Below, one piece after another: positions 1 to 9,394 of a stretch of DNA of 36,592 nucleotides. Each line of letters starts with the position of its first letter. Position 1 is the stretch's first letter. A program made the position numbers and the translations under genes. The stretch is taken from NCBI GenBank assembly GCA_029865385.1, contig JAOUGX010000028.1, positions 1-36,592 on the forward strand, written 5' to 3'. This DNA is from Gammaproteobacteria bacterium. Lineage in GTDB: Bacteria; Pseudomonadota; Gammaproteobacteria; Steroidobacterales; Woeseiaceae. A model generated the notes under the pieces. It worked only from the letters and a program-made list of their open reading frames with translations, had not been told where the DNA came from and searched no databases.

Positions 1-2544
1 CGCGATCTGTTGCGATGCTATGCGGAACATCAACAGCTATCGGGTGTTGAAACCTGGCATACGCCGGCTATTGGATTCTGGAGCGACTGGCTCGTCGAGC
101 TGTTCGAGTCGGCGGATTTGTCGGCGGCCCGGCCAACCCGAATCGATCACAACGCAGCTACTATCCTCTGGGAACGCTGCCTTGCGGCGCACGGCAGCGA
201 TCAACTGCTCGGTTTCGCGGGTGCAGTTCGCCAGTCTCGCCAGGCCTGGCAACGGCTGCAGGATTGGAACGTGTCGGTCGAAGAGCTATTGCGCTCGTCA
301 CGCAGCGCCGATCAGCAGCTGTTTGCCCGGGCAGCCCGCGCTTACCAGGAGCTGTTGATTCAAAACAACTGGATTGATCCGGCACGCCTTCCCGCCGCCG
401 TTGCAGACGCATTGCAGTCGAATCAAATCGTGCTGCCTCACCGCGTGATGTTTGCAGGATTCGATCGTGCGGCGCCGGTTGTCGAACGCATCATTGACCG
501 GCTGCGAGTGCGGGGCTGCGCCGTCGAATTGGCGCCAGTCGAGAAATACGGCGGCGAGTTGCACGGACAGCCATGCCAGAACCGCCAACAGGAATTCCGA
601 TCCGCAGGGCTGTGGGCACGCAATTATCTGACCCGGCATCCTGATGCCCGCATCGCCATAGTCTGCCCCGACCTGGATGCCGACGCGCCGGGCGCCACCC
701 GTTTGCTAAGGGAGGGTCTGGCACCAGGTTGGCAATACGCGGACGAAGCTGCCCGCGCGTCGGTCAATGTCTCATACGGACGCCGATTGAGTGATTTTCC
801 AGCGGTTGCCGTTGCCTTGCTGGTGCTGCGGTGGATAAACGACGGACTGAGCTCACGGGAGGTCAGCATTTTGCTACGCAGTCCTTTTCTTGCCGGACAG
901 AGAACGTCCGGGCGGTCGCGATTTGAATTGGAATTGCGACGCTGGCCGGACCGGTCCTGGACGGCAGCCAGTCTTGCCAGCTTGTTGCGCGGCCAGGATC
1001 AATCTGATGACTGTCGCGAATGGCTGCAATTCGTCGATCGGGTCGTCGCGTTGCGTCTCGAGTATCGGGCGCACGCCAGCCCGTCGAAGTGGGCAGAAAT
1101 CTTCGATCGATTTCTGGACGAAATCGGCTGGCCAGGTGAGGCGACACGTGACAGTGCTGCATTTCAGTTGCTGGAGCGCTGGCGGTCATTGCTTGGCGAG
1201 CTCGCAGCGACCGGGATGGTCACGTCGGGCCTTTCGATGCCGGCGGCGATCGAGCGATTGAGGACCATGGCGATGGAAGTGGTTTTTCAGCCGGAATCAT
1301 CGCCCGGAATAGTGCAATTGCTCGGCATGCTGGAAGCCAGCGGTCTGACTTTTGATGCGGTCTGGATTTGCGGACTCGATGCGACACGCTGGCCGCCACC
1401 GCCAAACCCGCTGGCGCTCGTTTCCCGACAGCTCCAGGAAAAACATGGGATGCCGGACGCGACACCCGCGGACAGTCTCGCGTTTGCCGAGGCAGTCCTG
1501 CAAGGTATCGCGGACTCGGCACGAACTGTTGTTATGAGTTGGCCAAGAGCGGAGGGCGACGTGCTGCTTTCTCCGAGTCCGCTACTTGCGAATTTCTCGT
1601 TGACGATCACCGACAGCCATTTGGATCCGTCATGGCACGCGTCGAGTTTCCAGGATCCGGAGATGATAGCGATCCTCGATGCAGACAGTGCGCCGGCGGT
1701 CGAATCGCCAGAGGCCGTTTCAGGCGGAGCCTATACGATTCAGATGCAGACAGTCGACCCGTTCTCCGCCTTCGCGCAGGGCCGCCTTGGAATCAAGGAC
1801 CTGCCGCGGTTCGAATCCGGGCTGCCCGCTGCACTGAAAGGCAGTATCGCGCACCGCGTCTTGCACGCTCTGCTGGCTGACAGGCCGGACAGGGACGCCA
1901 TTGCCCAATGGAGCGAAAGCGAACTCACGGCGCGGATTGAAAACGCTCTGGCAAGGGTTTTCGCATCGTCAAACAGACACCTGAACCCCGTGCACCAGCA
2001 ATTGATGGAATTCGAGCGATTGCGGCTCGGAAACATGCTGCGGGTTTTTGTCGGTGCCGAACTGGACCGCCCACCCTTTGCAGTGGAGTGCGTTGAGCAG
2101 CGGTTCGACTTCGAGCGACTCGGCATGCAATTCGGGTTGCGTGTGGACAGAATCGATCGGCTGGCAGACAACACTTTGCTGATCCTCGACTACAAGACCG
2201 GCGCAGCAAAGTCATTGTTGAACAGGGATGGCGAGCTTAGCGATCTGCAACTGGTGGTCTACGCGATGGCGATCGCTGGAGCCATCGACGGAGATATCGG
2301 GGGTCTCGCACTGGTCAATATCGACAGCCGGGGCGTCAGTTACAAAGGCACCGGTGGCAGTGTCGAGTGGGATGCCAGGCGCCGGGACGACTGGCCGCAA
2401 CGCCTGGCATCGTGGATCGATGCTGCAGAAATCGCACTTACCAGCCTGGCACGGGGCGATGCGCGACTGAACATGCAATTGCCGGATTCACATTCAAGGC
2501 CGCTGGCCCTGCTCAGCCGGATTGGGCACTTGCGTCATGAATGA
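1..2544 (+). CDS. AddB-like PD-(D/E)XK nuclease (probable DNA repair protein), 5' partial
   Basis: The frame is open from the first base, so the gene starts upstream and only about 847 C-terminal residues are here. The family (TIGR03623-type, AddB-like) works with an AddA/RecB-like helicase to resect double-strand breaks in the cytoplasm. The visible part has the degraded helicase-like body, a conserved GSIAH motif near 1840 and a C-terminal nuclease core, LILDYKTG, with Asp codon 2188-2190 and Lys two residues on. It overlaps the next gene by 8 bases (ATGAATGA), which implies translational coupling. Oddity: relatives carry an Fe-S cluster built from one Cys in a CPF motif before the nuclease and three at the C-terminus; here these positions read DPF (Asp codon 1756) and a tail with Ser, Arg and Ser. 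The protein may therefore lack the cluster. Family assignment is firm; loss of the cluster is inferred. Confidence 0.88.
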   Translation, partial: RDLLRCYAEHQQLSGVETWHTPAIGFWSDWLVELFESADLSAARPTRIDHNAATILWERCLAAHGSDQLLGFAGAVRQSRQAWQRLQDWNVSVEELLRSSRSADQQLFARAARAYQELLIQNNWIDPARLPAAVADALQSNQIVLPHRVMFAGFDRAAPVVERIIDRLRVRGCAVELAPVEKYGGELHGQPCQNRQQEFRSAGLWARNYLTRHPDARIAIVCPDLDADAPGATRLLREGLAPGWQYADEAARASVNVSYGRRLSDFPAVAVALLVLRWINDGLSSREVSILLRSPFLAGQRTSGRSRFELELRRWPDRSWTAASLASLLRGQDQSDDCREWLQFVDRVVALRLEYRAHASPSKWAEIFDRFLDEIGWPGEATRDSAAFQLLERWRSLLGELAATGMVTSGLSMPAAIERLRTMAMEVVFQPESSPGIVQLLGMLEASGLTFDAVWICGLDATRWPPPPNPLALVSRQLQEKHGMPDATPADSLAFAEAVLQGIADSARTVVMSWPRAEGDVLLSPSPLLANFSLTITDSHLDPSWHASSFQDPEMIAILDADSAPAVESPEAVSGGAYTIQMQTVDPFSAFAQGRLGIKDLPRFESGLPAALKGSIAHRVLHALLADRPDRDAIAQWSESELTARIENALARVFASSNRHLNPVHQQLMEFERLRLGNMLRVFVGAELDRPPFAVECVEQRFDFERLGMQFGLRVDRIDRLADNTLLILDYKTGAAKSLLNRDGELSDLQLVVYAMAIAGAIDGDIGGLALVNIDSRGVSYKGTGGSVEWDARRRDDWPQRLASWIDAAEIALTSLARGDARLNMQLPDSHSRPLALLSRIGHLRHE

Positions 2545-5500
2545 CGACGCACGGCTACTTCGGGACGATGCCAGAGCCCGATCGGACGCGCTGGACGTAC
2601 ATCGATCATTTGTCGTGCAGGCGCCAGCGGGTTCAGGCAAGACTGAGCTGCTCATTCAGCGTTATCTGAGGCTTCTTGCCTGTGTCCGGAATCCGGAGGA
2701 GGTACTTGCAATCACCTTCACTCGCAAGGCGGCACTGGAGATGCAAACCCGGGTCACCGATGCTTTACGAGATGCGACGAAGGGCGTCGTTGCCGACGAA
2801 CAGCATCGTCGCCAGACGATTGAACTGGCTGCTGCTGTGCTGCACAGAGACGAGGAGTTTGCGTGGCGTCTAAGGGAATCGCCGCGGCGAATGCGCATAC
2901 AAACTCTGGATTCTTTTTGTGCCGGCCTGGTGAAATCCTTGCCGATCAGCTGCGGGCTTGGCGGGTCCCTCGCGACTCTGGCCGATGCCGAAATGCATGC
3001 GATGTACAGATTCGCCGCCGCCGCGACTCTGGACTGGTTATTGTCCGAAGATGATAAATCGGTAGCGGTCACCCGTCTCCTGAAGCATCTTGACAATCAT
3101 ACAGGCGTGTACATCGAGCATCTGGCGCGAATGCTGGAAACGCGTGATCAGTGGTTGCAGCTCGTCGGCAGTGGGTCGCAACCCGACTCACAGGCGATCC
3201 GTGGCGCGAGGCGACGCCTCGAACAGAATATCGAGGTTATCATCAGGTCGCAGCTCGAAAGCTTGCAGAAATCTCTGAAGCCTGAATTGAGCGTCGCGTT
3301 GCTGCCATTGCTCAAATACGCTGCGGCGTACAGTGCGCAGCACGGGTCGGGCTCCCATCCGCTGACGGTGTTCTCCGGCGAGCGCCCGTTTCCCGGGGTC
3401 GCGGTATCGGATCTCCCTGCCTGGCAGGCCATCGCGGGTATGCTTCTCAAGCAGGATGGCGACTGGCGGAGATCGGTCAACAAGAACGACGGCTTTCCCC
3501 CCAAGGACCACGGCGAAAAAAAAGCCATGCTGCAGTTGCTGCAGGATCTGGAAGGCAACGATGAGCTGCGCATGCGACTGCAAAAGGTCCTGCTCCTGCC
3601 CGATGGCAGGTACGGCGACGAACAATGGGAGGTCTTGCTCGCTTTGTTCAGTCTGCTGCCGATTGCGGTAGGAGAGTTGCGGCGCTTGTTCAGCGAACGC
3701 AATGCGACGGATCACACGGAAGTCGCACTGGCCGCGAACGCCGCGCTTGGTGATTCTGATGCACCGGGCGACGCAACCCTGCTGCTGGACTATTCCATAA
3801 AGCATATCCTCATTGACGAAATGCAGGACACATCAATCGGTCAGTACCAGCTGATAGCAAAGCTGATCGGCGGCTGGATTCCCGGAGACGGCAGGACACT
3901 TTTTTGTGTCGGTGATCCAATGCAATCCATCTACCGGTTCCGGAACGCGGAAGTTGGACGGTTTCTGCAGATTCGCGAGCACGGAATCGGTACGCTGAAC
4001 CCGGAGTCGCTGGTGCTGCGGCGAAACTTCCGCTCAGGCTCGAACCTCGTGCACTGGTTCAATACGGTTTTTGCACAGGTTCTGCCATTACACGACGACA
4101 TCGCGGAAGGAGCTATCAGCTACACCGAATCAGTTCCGGTCGAGTCCTGGCAAGGGCAGGGCGAGTGTCGGGTTCACGCGCTTTTCGGCGCCAGTTCCGA
4201 CGCAGAAGCGGACTACGGTCTGAGCGTCATACAACAATCGCTGATTTCAGCGAAAGAACAGACAAGCGCGGTGTTGGTGCGAAGCAGAACGCAATTGCCG
4301 GCACTGTTGAGCCGCCTGCGCAAGGCAGGCGTTGAGTATCGGGCCGTTGAAATCGACCGCCTGACCGATCTGCCGGAAATCATCGATGTCCTGGCATTGA
4401 CGAGGGCCTGGTGTCACGAAGGAGACCGGCTTGCCTGGCTCGCATTGCTGAGAGGACCCTGGGTCGGTTTGACCTGGAAAAACCTGCATCGACTCGTGCG
4501 AAACGATACCAAGAGTACCGTGTGGGAGCTGATGAACGACGAGCATCGGTTGGCCACGCTTGATACGGATTCGCAGCAACGCCTGTCAGGTCTGCGGGAG
4601 CTGTACGAAACGTATTCGAAACGGCGATTGTCGGAGTCGCTGCGCGACAGGATTGAAGTTGCCTGGTTCGGACTTGGTGGCCCGGCGCTGCTACGTGGTC
4701 GCGATCAGCTCGAAAACGTTTACCGATTCTTTGACCTTCTTGAAAAGATCGAATCGGCGGGAACGGTTGTTGATGTCGCAGATCTCGAATCGAGGCTCGA
4801 TGACGAGCGAGTATCCAGCGCCGTCGAAAATCCCTACGCATTGCAGGTCATGACTATGCACAAGGCGAAAGGACTGGAGTTCGATCATGTAATGCTCTAC
4901 GCGCTCGGTCGCAGTACACGTGGCAGAAGGCAATCCGTGATGAGCTGGATGAATATGCCGGACCAGGAAGATGAATTCGAAATGTTACTTAGTCCGATTG
5001 GCCCTCGTGCCGAATTGGAAAATGACCCGTTACATCAGTACATCGAGATTGCGGAATCGAACAAGGAACGTCTCGAGCTGGATCGACTATTGTACGTTGC
5101 GTGTACGCGGGCCCGCCGCTCGTTGCATCTTGTCGGTACGGTCCCCGCTGACAAGGAGTCGTTCAAGGGGCCACCGCCAAACAGCTTGTTGGGTCGAATG
5201 TGGCCTGCCGTCGAACAAGAGTACGCGCGTGCATTTTCCAGTGGGCAGAATTGCTACGAAAGCGCTGAAAATCAGCTGGCTGAGTTTGCATCGCCACCGT
5301 TTCGCAGGTTCCGTGACCGGTTCAAGTTGCCAAAACCGCCAGACCTGCCGGTTCGCGCGAATCTCGCGGCAAGCATGGATACGGGACCCGGAGTCGAGTT
5401 TTACTGGGTGGGATTGGCCGCAAGACATGCCGGCACTATCGTTCACATGTGGTTGAAACAGATTGCGACGGGCTTGTTGAGTATTGATTCTGCCACTGTC

Positions 5501-5926
5501 GCCAGGCTGCGCTCCGCCAACATTCGCCTGGCAACGCAGCTTGGTGTTCCCGAGGAGTCGCAGGAGGCCGTTTGTCAACGTGTCGAACAGGCGTTGCATC
5601 GTATTTTGAGCGATCCGCGGGGGCAATGGCTGATATCAGGTGAGGGACATTCCGAGTTACCGCTGTCGGGCCAATGGGGAGATCAGATTGTGTCGATCGT
5701 GATCGATCGAATTCGTATCGACGACGGCATTCACTGGATAGTCGACTACAAGACCAGCACGCACGAAGGTGGTGACCTAGACAGGTTTCTTCGCGAGGAG
5801 TCCGAGCGTTATCGCTATCAACTGCGGAAGTATGCAACGCTGTATCGGCGGTTGGTCGATGAGCCGATCAGGACCGCGTTGTATTTTCCCTTGTTGCAGC
5901 GATTTGAGGAGGTAGTCCTCGGCTGA
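2537..5926 (+). CDS. AddA-like UvrD/RecB-family helicase-nuclease
   Basis: A 1129-residue superfamily 1A helicase with a C-terminal RecB-type nuclease, the motor subunit expected to pair with the upstream AddB-like protein in break resection. Visible motifs in order: Walker A APAGSGKT (residues 29-36), Walker B/motif II with Asp427-Glu428 in IDEMQDT, motif III GDPMQSIYRFR, motif V TMHKAKGLEF, motif VI YVACTRARR, then the nuclease core IVDYKT (Asp1070, Lys1072) followed by a QLRKYA stretch. The start is ATG at 2537; an in-frame TTG at 2522 would only lengthen the overlap with the upstream gene. It ends 42 bases before the convergent gspN. Both subunits keep a nuclease core, as in AddAB rather than RecBCD. 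The motor is intact; sequence recognition of Chi-like sites cannot be judged. Confidence 0.93.
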   Translation: MNDDARLLRDDARARSDALDVHRSFVVQAPAGSGKTELLIQRYLRLLACVRNPEEVLAITFTRKAALEMQTRVTDALRDATKGVVADEQHRRQTIELAAAVLHRDEEFAWRLRESPRRMRIQTLDSFCAGLVKSLPISCGLGGSLATLADAEMHAMYRFAAAATLDWLLSEDDKSVAVTRLLKHLDNHTGVYIEHLARMLETRDQWLQLVGSGSQPDSQAIRGARRRLEQNIEVIIRSQLESLQKSLKPELSVALLPLLKYAAAYSAQHGSGSHPLTVFSGERPFPGVAVSDLPAWQAIAGMLLKQDGDWRRSVNKNDGFPPKDHGEKKAMLQLLQDLEGNDELRMRLQKVLLLPDGRYGDEQWEVLLALFSLLPIAVGELRRLFSERNATDHTEVALAANAALGDSDAPGDATLLLDYSIKHILIDEMQDTSIGQYQLIAKLIGGWIPGDGRTLFCVGDPMQSIYRFRNAEVGRFLQIREHGIGTLNPESLVLRRNFRSGSNLVHWFNTVFAQVLPLHDDIAEGAISYTESVPVESWQGQGECRVHALFGASSDAEADYGLSVIQQSLISAKEQTSAVLVRSRTQLPALLSRLRKAGVEYRAVEIDRLTDLPEIIDVLALTRAWCHEGDRLAWLALLRGPWVGLTWKNLHRLVRNDTKSTVWELMNDEHRLATLDTDSQQRLSGLRELYETYSKRRLSESLRDRIEVAWFGLGGPALLRGRDQLENVYRFFDLLEKIESAGTVVDVADLESRLDDERVSSAVENPYALQVMTMHKAKGLEFDHVMLYALGRSTRGRRQSVMSWMNMPDQEDEFEMLLSPIGPRAELENDPLHQYIEIAESNKERLELDRLLYVACTRARRSLHLVGTVPADKESFKGPPPNSLLGRMWPAVEQEYARAFSSGQNCYESAENQLAEFASPPFRRFRDRFKLPKPPDLPVRANLAASMDTGPGVEFYWVGLAARHAGTIVHMWLKQIATGLLSIDSATVARLRSANIRLATQLGVPEESQEAVCQRVEQALHRILSDPRGQWLISGEGHSELPLSGQWGDQIVSIVIDRIRIDDGIHWIVDYKTSTHEGGDLDRFLREESERYRYQLRKYATLYRRLVDEPIRTALYFPLLQRFEEVVLG

Positions 5927-5968
5927 ATGAATAACGCAGGCTGCCTGCAGCACGGTGGCAACAGGTTT

Positions 5969-6706
5969 TCAGAACTTGCCTTCGATTCGAAAATCCCGGT
6001 GCCCGCGTTCATCGGCGGAACCGAGATAGCGCAATTGATTGCTGAGCCCGGGGGGTGCCTCGGGCAACGCCGCGACTTTTCCGGTGAAGGAATAGCTCCT
6101 GTCGTTGCCAATCGTAATCGTGCCGGCGACGTCCAGCACACCGCTGAGTTCTTCGACGACGCCAATGATGCCGTTCTCGTGTCGGGAGAACTGTGCCTCG
6201 TAGTCGCCAATGACAAGCGGAGAAATATTCGGCGCGAGAAGGTTGGAGAGCCTGACGTTGCCGATGGCATGCTCGGGAAACCCGTCCCGCATTACCAGAG
6301 TTTCCAGCTGTACCCGCAGTGCGCCCTCGAATCCCTGCAGCTGAAAGAGGTCTCTGAACTCTTGCAGGGAAAATCTGCAGTCCACATTGTTCAGTATGAT
6401 GGTGCCCAGTGCGTTTGCACCGATGTCGGTGCGAACAGATCCCGATGCCGTATTGGATGAAATTGCGTATGCCAGTTGTCCTTTGAATACTGACAATGGC
6501 AGGAACGACCAGCGAATATCGTGCAGGTAAAAAGTGCCGGCAGAACCTTGCGCTGCCTGACCGCTCCAGACTGTGCCTGCTATGCCTGAAAGGCGCAGGG
6601 TGCCTGGGGCAAACCAGTCATACGCGATGCGTGCCGGAAACGTCGCCGCAATTCCTACGACAAACGTTGCCGCGGCGGCGGCAATCAGTCGATTCCTCGC
6701 CCACAT
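5969..6706 (-). CDS. gspN: Type II secretion system protein N
   Basis: A 245-residue protein with one N-terminal membrane segment (about residues 8-26), followed by a periplasmic beta-rich domain. This is the layout of GspN, an inner-membrane accessory part of the T2SS that is not universally required. Characteristic features are the LSGIAGTVWSG stretch around residue 40 and the SFLPLSVFKGQL stretch shortly after. It is the last gene of the gspG-N block; its ATG at 6706 follows the gspM stop after two bases (TAATCATG). It ends convergently with the addA-like gene, and a small GCAGG/CCTGC hairpin (5936-5948) lies in the 42-base gap. The GspN call rests on position and fold-like features, and it is the least conserved of the block together with GspM. 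Confidence 0.85.
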   Translation of the reverse strand: MWARNRLIAAAAATFVVGIAATFPARIAYDWFAPGTLRLSGIAGTVWSGQAAQGSAGTFYLHDIRWSFLPLSVFKGQLAYAISSNTASGSVRTDIGANALGTIILNNVDCRFSLQEFRDLFQLQGFEGALRVQLETLVMRDGFPEHAIGNVRLSNLLAPNISPLVIGDYEAQFSRHENGIIGVVEELSGVLDVAGTITIGNDRSYSFTGKVAALPEAPPGLSNQLRYLGSADERGHRDFRIEGKF

Positions 6707-6708
6707 GA

Positions 6709-7185
6709 TTATCGTTCCAAGGTTACAGTTGCATTTACTCGCCCGGGCGTGCCACTGGCGTTGCCGGAAAAACTGCCGGACTGCACATGCATGCCGTAGG
6801 ACTGGCCGAGATCACCGAGCCAGAGGACCAGGTCATCGAATGCGGCATTCTCGAATTCGACCCGGATACCGTTTTGCGAGGTCGGCTGGCTGCGTTGCAG
6901 TGCACTGTACAACCCGCGCTGACGCAGCGTGTTGTCGATGATGACGACCAGCGATTCGTTCTGTCCCACTCGGGGCATCGCAGAAACACTCTGCACCTGA
7001 CCTCGCAATGGTCGGAGATCGGCAAGCGCATTGCTCCACGTTTGTACGCTGTTCCTGAGGCTTGTATGGCTGCGATTGACGGGTTGCCACAGCCCGAAAT
7101 AGAGAATCGCAAACGCTATCATGCCGGCCGCAGACAGTACCAACATGCGCTCCCTTGGTTGGAGTGTTTCGAGCCAGGATTTCAT
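6709..7185 (-). CDS. gspM: Type II secretion system protein M
   Basis: A 158-residue bitopic inner-membrane protein. A short cytoplasmic start (LETLQPRERM) is followed by one membrane segment (about residues 13-33, ending in FGLWQPV) and a periplasmic ferredoxin-like domain. GspM binds GspL and helps hold the GspE ATPase platform at the membrane. The RE(R)xLL-like pattern before the membrane segment and the xxWxPV motif after it are typical. The ATG at 7185 overlaps the gspL stop as ATGA, so the two are translationally coupled. Sequence conservation in this family is low, but length, topology and position between gspL and gspN agree. Confidence 0.9.
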   Translation of the reverse strand: MKSWLETLQPRERMLVLSAAGMIAFAILYFGLWQPVNRSHTSLRNSVQTWSNALADLRPLRGQVQSVSAMPRVGQNESLVVIIDNTLRQRGLYSALQRSQPTSQNGIRVEFENAAFDDLVLWLGDLGQSYGMHVQSGSFSGNASGTPGRVNATVTLER

Positions 7186-8459
7186 GCGCCATTCGCCTGA
7201 ATCTGGATGCGGCTATTTACCTTGTCACCATCCTGGTCTGTCGACTGGATCGCCGCAGTGAATCGGCCGTTCTCCGCAATCGTTCGCTGAACATTGTCCA
7301 GCGTTGCAACGTCCGGGGCCGAAAGTCTCACATCGATTATTCCAGGGCGGTAGCTGATTGCTTCGAGACGAACCGACTGATTCTGTTGCAGTGCGCGACT
7401 GAGTTGTTCCATCGACTGCAGAAATACCGGGGTGGCGCCGGATGCTCCGCCGGCAATGCGGGCACGCAGTGATTTTACCACCGCCGCCGGATCAAGAACG
7501 TCTGCGGCGCCGGGCGATACCTGCCGGTACTGATCGTGAAATTCCGTCATCAAGGATGCTTCCTGCTTCTTCAGACGGTAAATGTCAGTACCTTTCGCGG
7601 CCAGGCTGACCACCAGAAAAGCCAGCAACAGTACCGCTGCATATTTCCATGGCCGAAGCAGGCCGGCGTACTCGGTGCGTTTGCCGAACTCTCCCTGCAG
7701 AAGATTGACACCTGCACCGGTTACCACCGTTACCGCGAGTCGCGGCAATATGCCGTCCGCCAGCACCTTGACGTCCAGGCTGTCCAGTTCCTGGCGAATT
7801 GCTATCCAGTCGTGTGCAAATCGCTCCTCCTCGCCGGCAGCACAGTACACGAGGACATGCCGCGGCATTTCGCCGGCCGCGCCTGTCGCTTCCTTGCCAC
7901 CGGTGCCCGGATCCAGCGCGCCGATGGCGGCCAGGGCATCGCCGGGGCTTACGTTCTGCAGAACCAGCTCGACGTCGGCTCCATTGTTCACGACGACCTG
8001 GTCTTCGGCCACCAGCATGCTGATTGTTCCGGGAATTCGCGCGAGACCGTAGCTCTCCGCCATGATCGATGTCGGGTCGATACCGGCAGCGTCCAGCCGT
8101 GCTATCCAGCCTTCGAGTGTTTCCCTGTTGACGACGGATACCGGGGTCTTGCCGCTGCTGCGCCGGGTGCCTGCCGCGAAATGCAGATTGTCGACGTCTT
8201 CGGCAACGTATTCTTCGAGCGCGTAGGGCAGAGCAGCCTGCAGGCGCGCGCCGCCCTTGATCGGTATATCGACCGAGGTCGTGAGTACGTCGGCGCTGTT
8301 TACCAGCACGATCACTTTGCGATCGCCGATGTCGTTCACGGCTTCGGCCAGAGGGCCGGTCACCGGCGGGCTCCGCCGGCTACCGGTGGATTCAACGGCA
8401 ATCCAATTCGCCGGCTCGTCCGGCGTGTTGCCAATTCTTATGACCAGAAACTCAGACAT
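7182..8459 (-). CDS. gspL: Type II secretion system protein L
   Basis: A 425-residue inner-membrane platform protein that recruits the secretion ATPase GspE through an actin-like cytoplasmic domain. The cytoplasmic part covers about residues 1-265 and includes LPYALEEYVAEDVDNLHFA. A single membrane segment lies near 268-290 (YAAVLLLAFLVVSL), followed by a periplasmic domain that pairs with GspM. I set the start at ATG 8459 (MSEFLVIRIG); a longer open frame reaches 8573 but its extra 38 residues overlap gspK and look like read-through. The gspK stop and this ATG are separated by two bases (TGACAATG), and the stop overlaps gspM as ATGA. GspE, its usual partner, is not in the window. Confidence 0.93.
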   Translation of the reverse strand: MSEFLVIRIGNTPDEPANWIAVESTGSRRSPPVTGPLAEAVNDIGDRKVIVLVNSADVLTTSVDIPIKGGARLQAALPYALEEYVAEDVDNLHFAAGTRRSSGKTPVSVVNRETLEGWIARLDAAGIDPTSIMAESYGLARIPGTISMLVAEDQVVVNNGADVELVLQNVSPGDALAAIGALDPGTGGKEATGAAGEMPRHVLVYCAAGEEERFAHDWIAIRQELDSLDVKVLADGILPRLAVTVVTGAGVNLLQGEFGKRTEYAGLLRPWKYAAVLLLAFLVVSLAAKGTDIYRLKKQEASLMTEFHDQYRQVSPGAADVLDPAAVVKSLRARIAGGASGATPVFLQSMEQLSRALQQNQSVRLEAISYRPGIIDVRLSAPDVATLDNVQRTIAENGRFTAAIQSTDQDGDKVNSRIQIQANGA

Positions 8460-8461
8460 TG

Positions 8462-9394
8462 TCAGGTCGTTCCAAGACTTCGCACGATTGGCGTCACGTC
8501 GCCGCGGGGCCCACGCAACAGCAAGCTGTATAGGGTAATACGTACGGTGTCGATACGCACCACTACGCGGCACTGAAAATAGTCAGTCGATTCGTCCAGG
8601 CGGCTCAGTACGTCCGGTGTCACCAGCGACGCAAAGGCCGTCTGGATGTCGGAGAATCCACCGCTTTCCCTTTCTTTCAGCAGACCTTCGACGTCGGAAG
8701 GCGACATATTCTCGTCCAGCGACTGCAATACGGCCGCTGTAGCGGTATTGACGTTGATATTCGTCCGACCAGGCAGCGCGACGATATGCGGTAACAGCGT
8801 ATCAAGCGATGCCTTGTCCATGCCTTCGAGGGCGGCCAGCTCGCTGACGGAAGTCAGCGTCTGATTGGCACTGCGATACGGCGGGATCATGCCGGTATAA
8901 ATCGGGTCTTCCGCGCCGTCCGGAAACTCCGCATTCTCATCGCTGTCCAGCCAATCCGCGGTGATTCCGGCAAATCGCGGATCGAGACCCAGAGCGTTCA
9001 GCAACCTGCGAAATTGTTCAAGCGCTTCCGCATCGATTTTGCCGTTCGGGTCAATGAGGTTATTGATATTGAATCGTCCCTGAAGGTCTTCAATGGTACC
9101 GAATACCTCGCCACCCTCGATCGGAAAGACCGGCAGGTCGCCGGCCCAGAATTCGCCGAGGTGATCGGTCTGCCCCTCGTCAAGGTCCTGGTGCAGTACG
9201 CTGATAACCAGGCTTTCGGCTCCGAGCGCAACCTGCAGCGCCTGGTCGCGATTCATCAGCACCATCGTACGCCGCACATCCAGCGCATTGTCCCAGGCGA
9301 GATTCGCGGCGACGAGAGTGGCAAGCGCTGTTATCAGCATGGCGGTTATCAGTGCCACTCCCCGATTGCGCCGGGTGCCTGCACGATGGCTCAC
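8462..9394 (-). CDS. gspK: Type II secretion system minor pseudopilin K
   Basis: A 310-residue minor pseudopilin expected at the tip of the T2SS pseudopilus, in complex with GspI and GspJ. The N-terminus has the prepilin peptidase site RNRG/VALITAML. As is usual for GspK, position +5 is not Glu (VALIT instead of FTLIE), because K inserts as the tip without needing the +1/+5 salt bridge. A hydrophobic helix follows to about residue 37, then the large T2SK globular domain (GRFNINNLIDPNG, DWLDSDE, TNINVNTA). The start is GTG at 9394, overlapping the gspJ stop as GTGA. The gene ends two bases before gspL. Confidence 0.94.
   Translation of the reverse strand: MSHRAGTRRNRGVALITAMLITALATLVAANLAWDNALDVRRTMVLMNRDQALQVALGAESLVISVLHQDLDEGQTDHLGEFWAGDLPVFPIEGGEVFGTIEDLQGRFNINNLIDPNGKIDAEALEQFRRLLNALGLDPRFAGITADWLDSDENAEFPDGAEDPIYTGMIPPYRSANQTLTSVSELAALEGMDKASLDTLLPHIVALPGRTNINVNTATAAVLQSLDENMSPSDVEGLLKERESGGFSDIQTAFASLVTPDVLSRLDESTDYFQCRVVVRIDTVRITLYSLLLRGPRGDVTPIVRSLGTT

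Noticed and set aside
5927-6460. Plus-strand frame right after the AddA-like gene
   Set aside because: It is antisense to gspN, and starts in the intergenic gap without a ribosome site.
8460-8573. Longer gspL start
   Set aside because: The 38 extra residues lie inside gspK and do not resemble GspL; ATG 8459 fits the family start and the two-base spacing.
7536-8576. Long open frame of 346 codons on the plus strand
   Set aside because: It is antisense to gspL, has no recognisable domain and is composed of typical reverse-frame residues; gspL is well supported.
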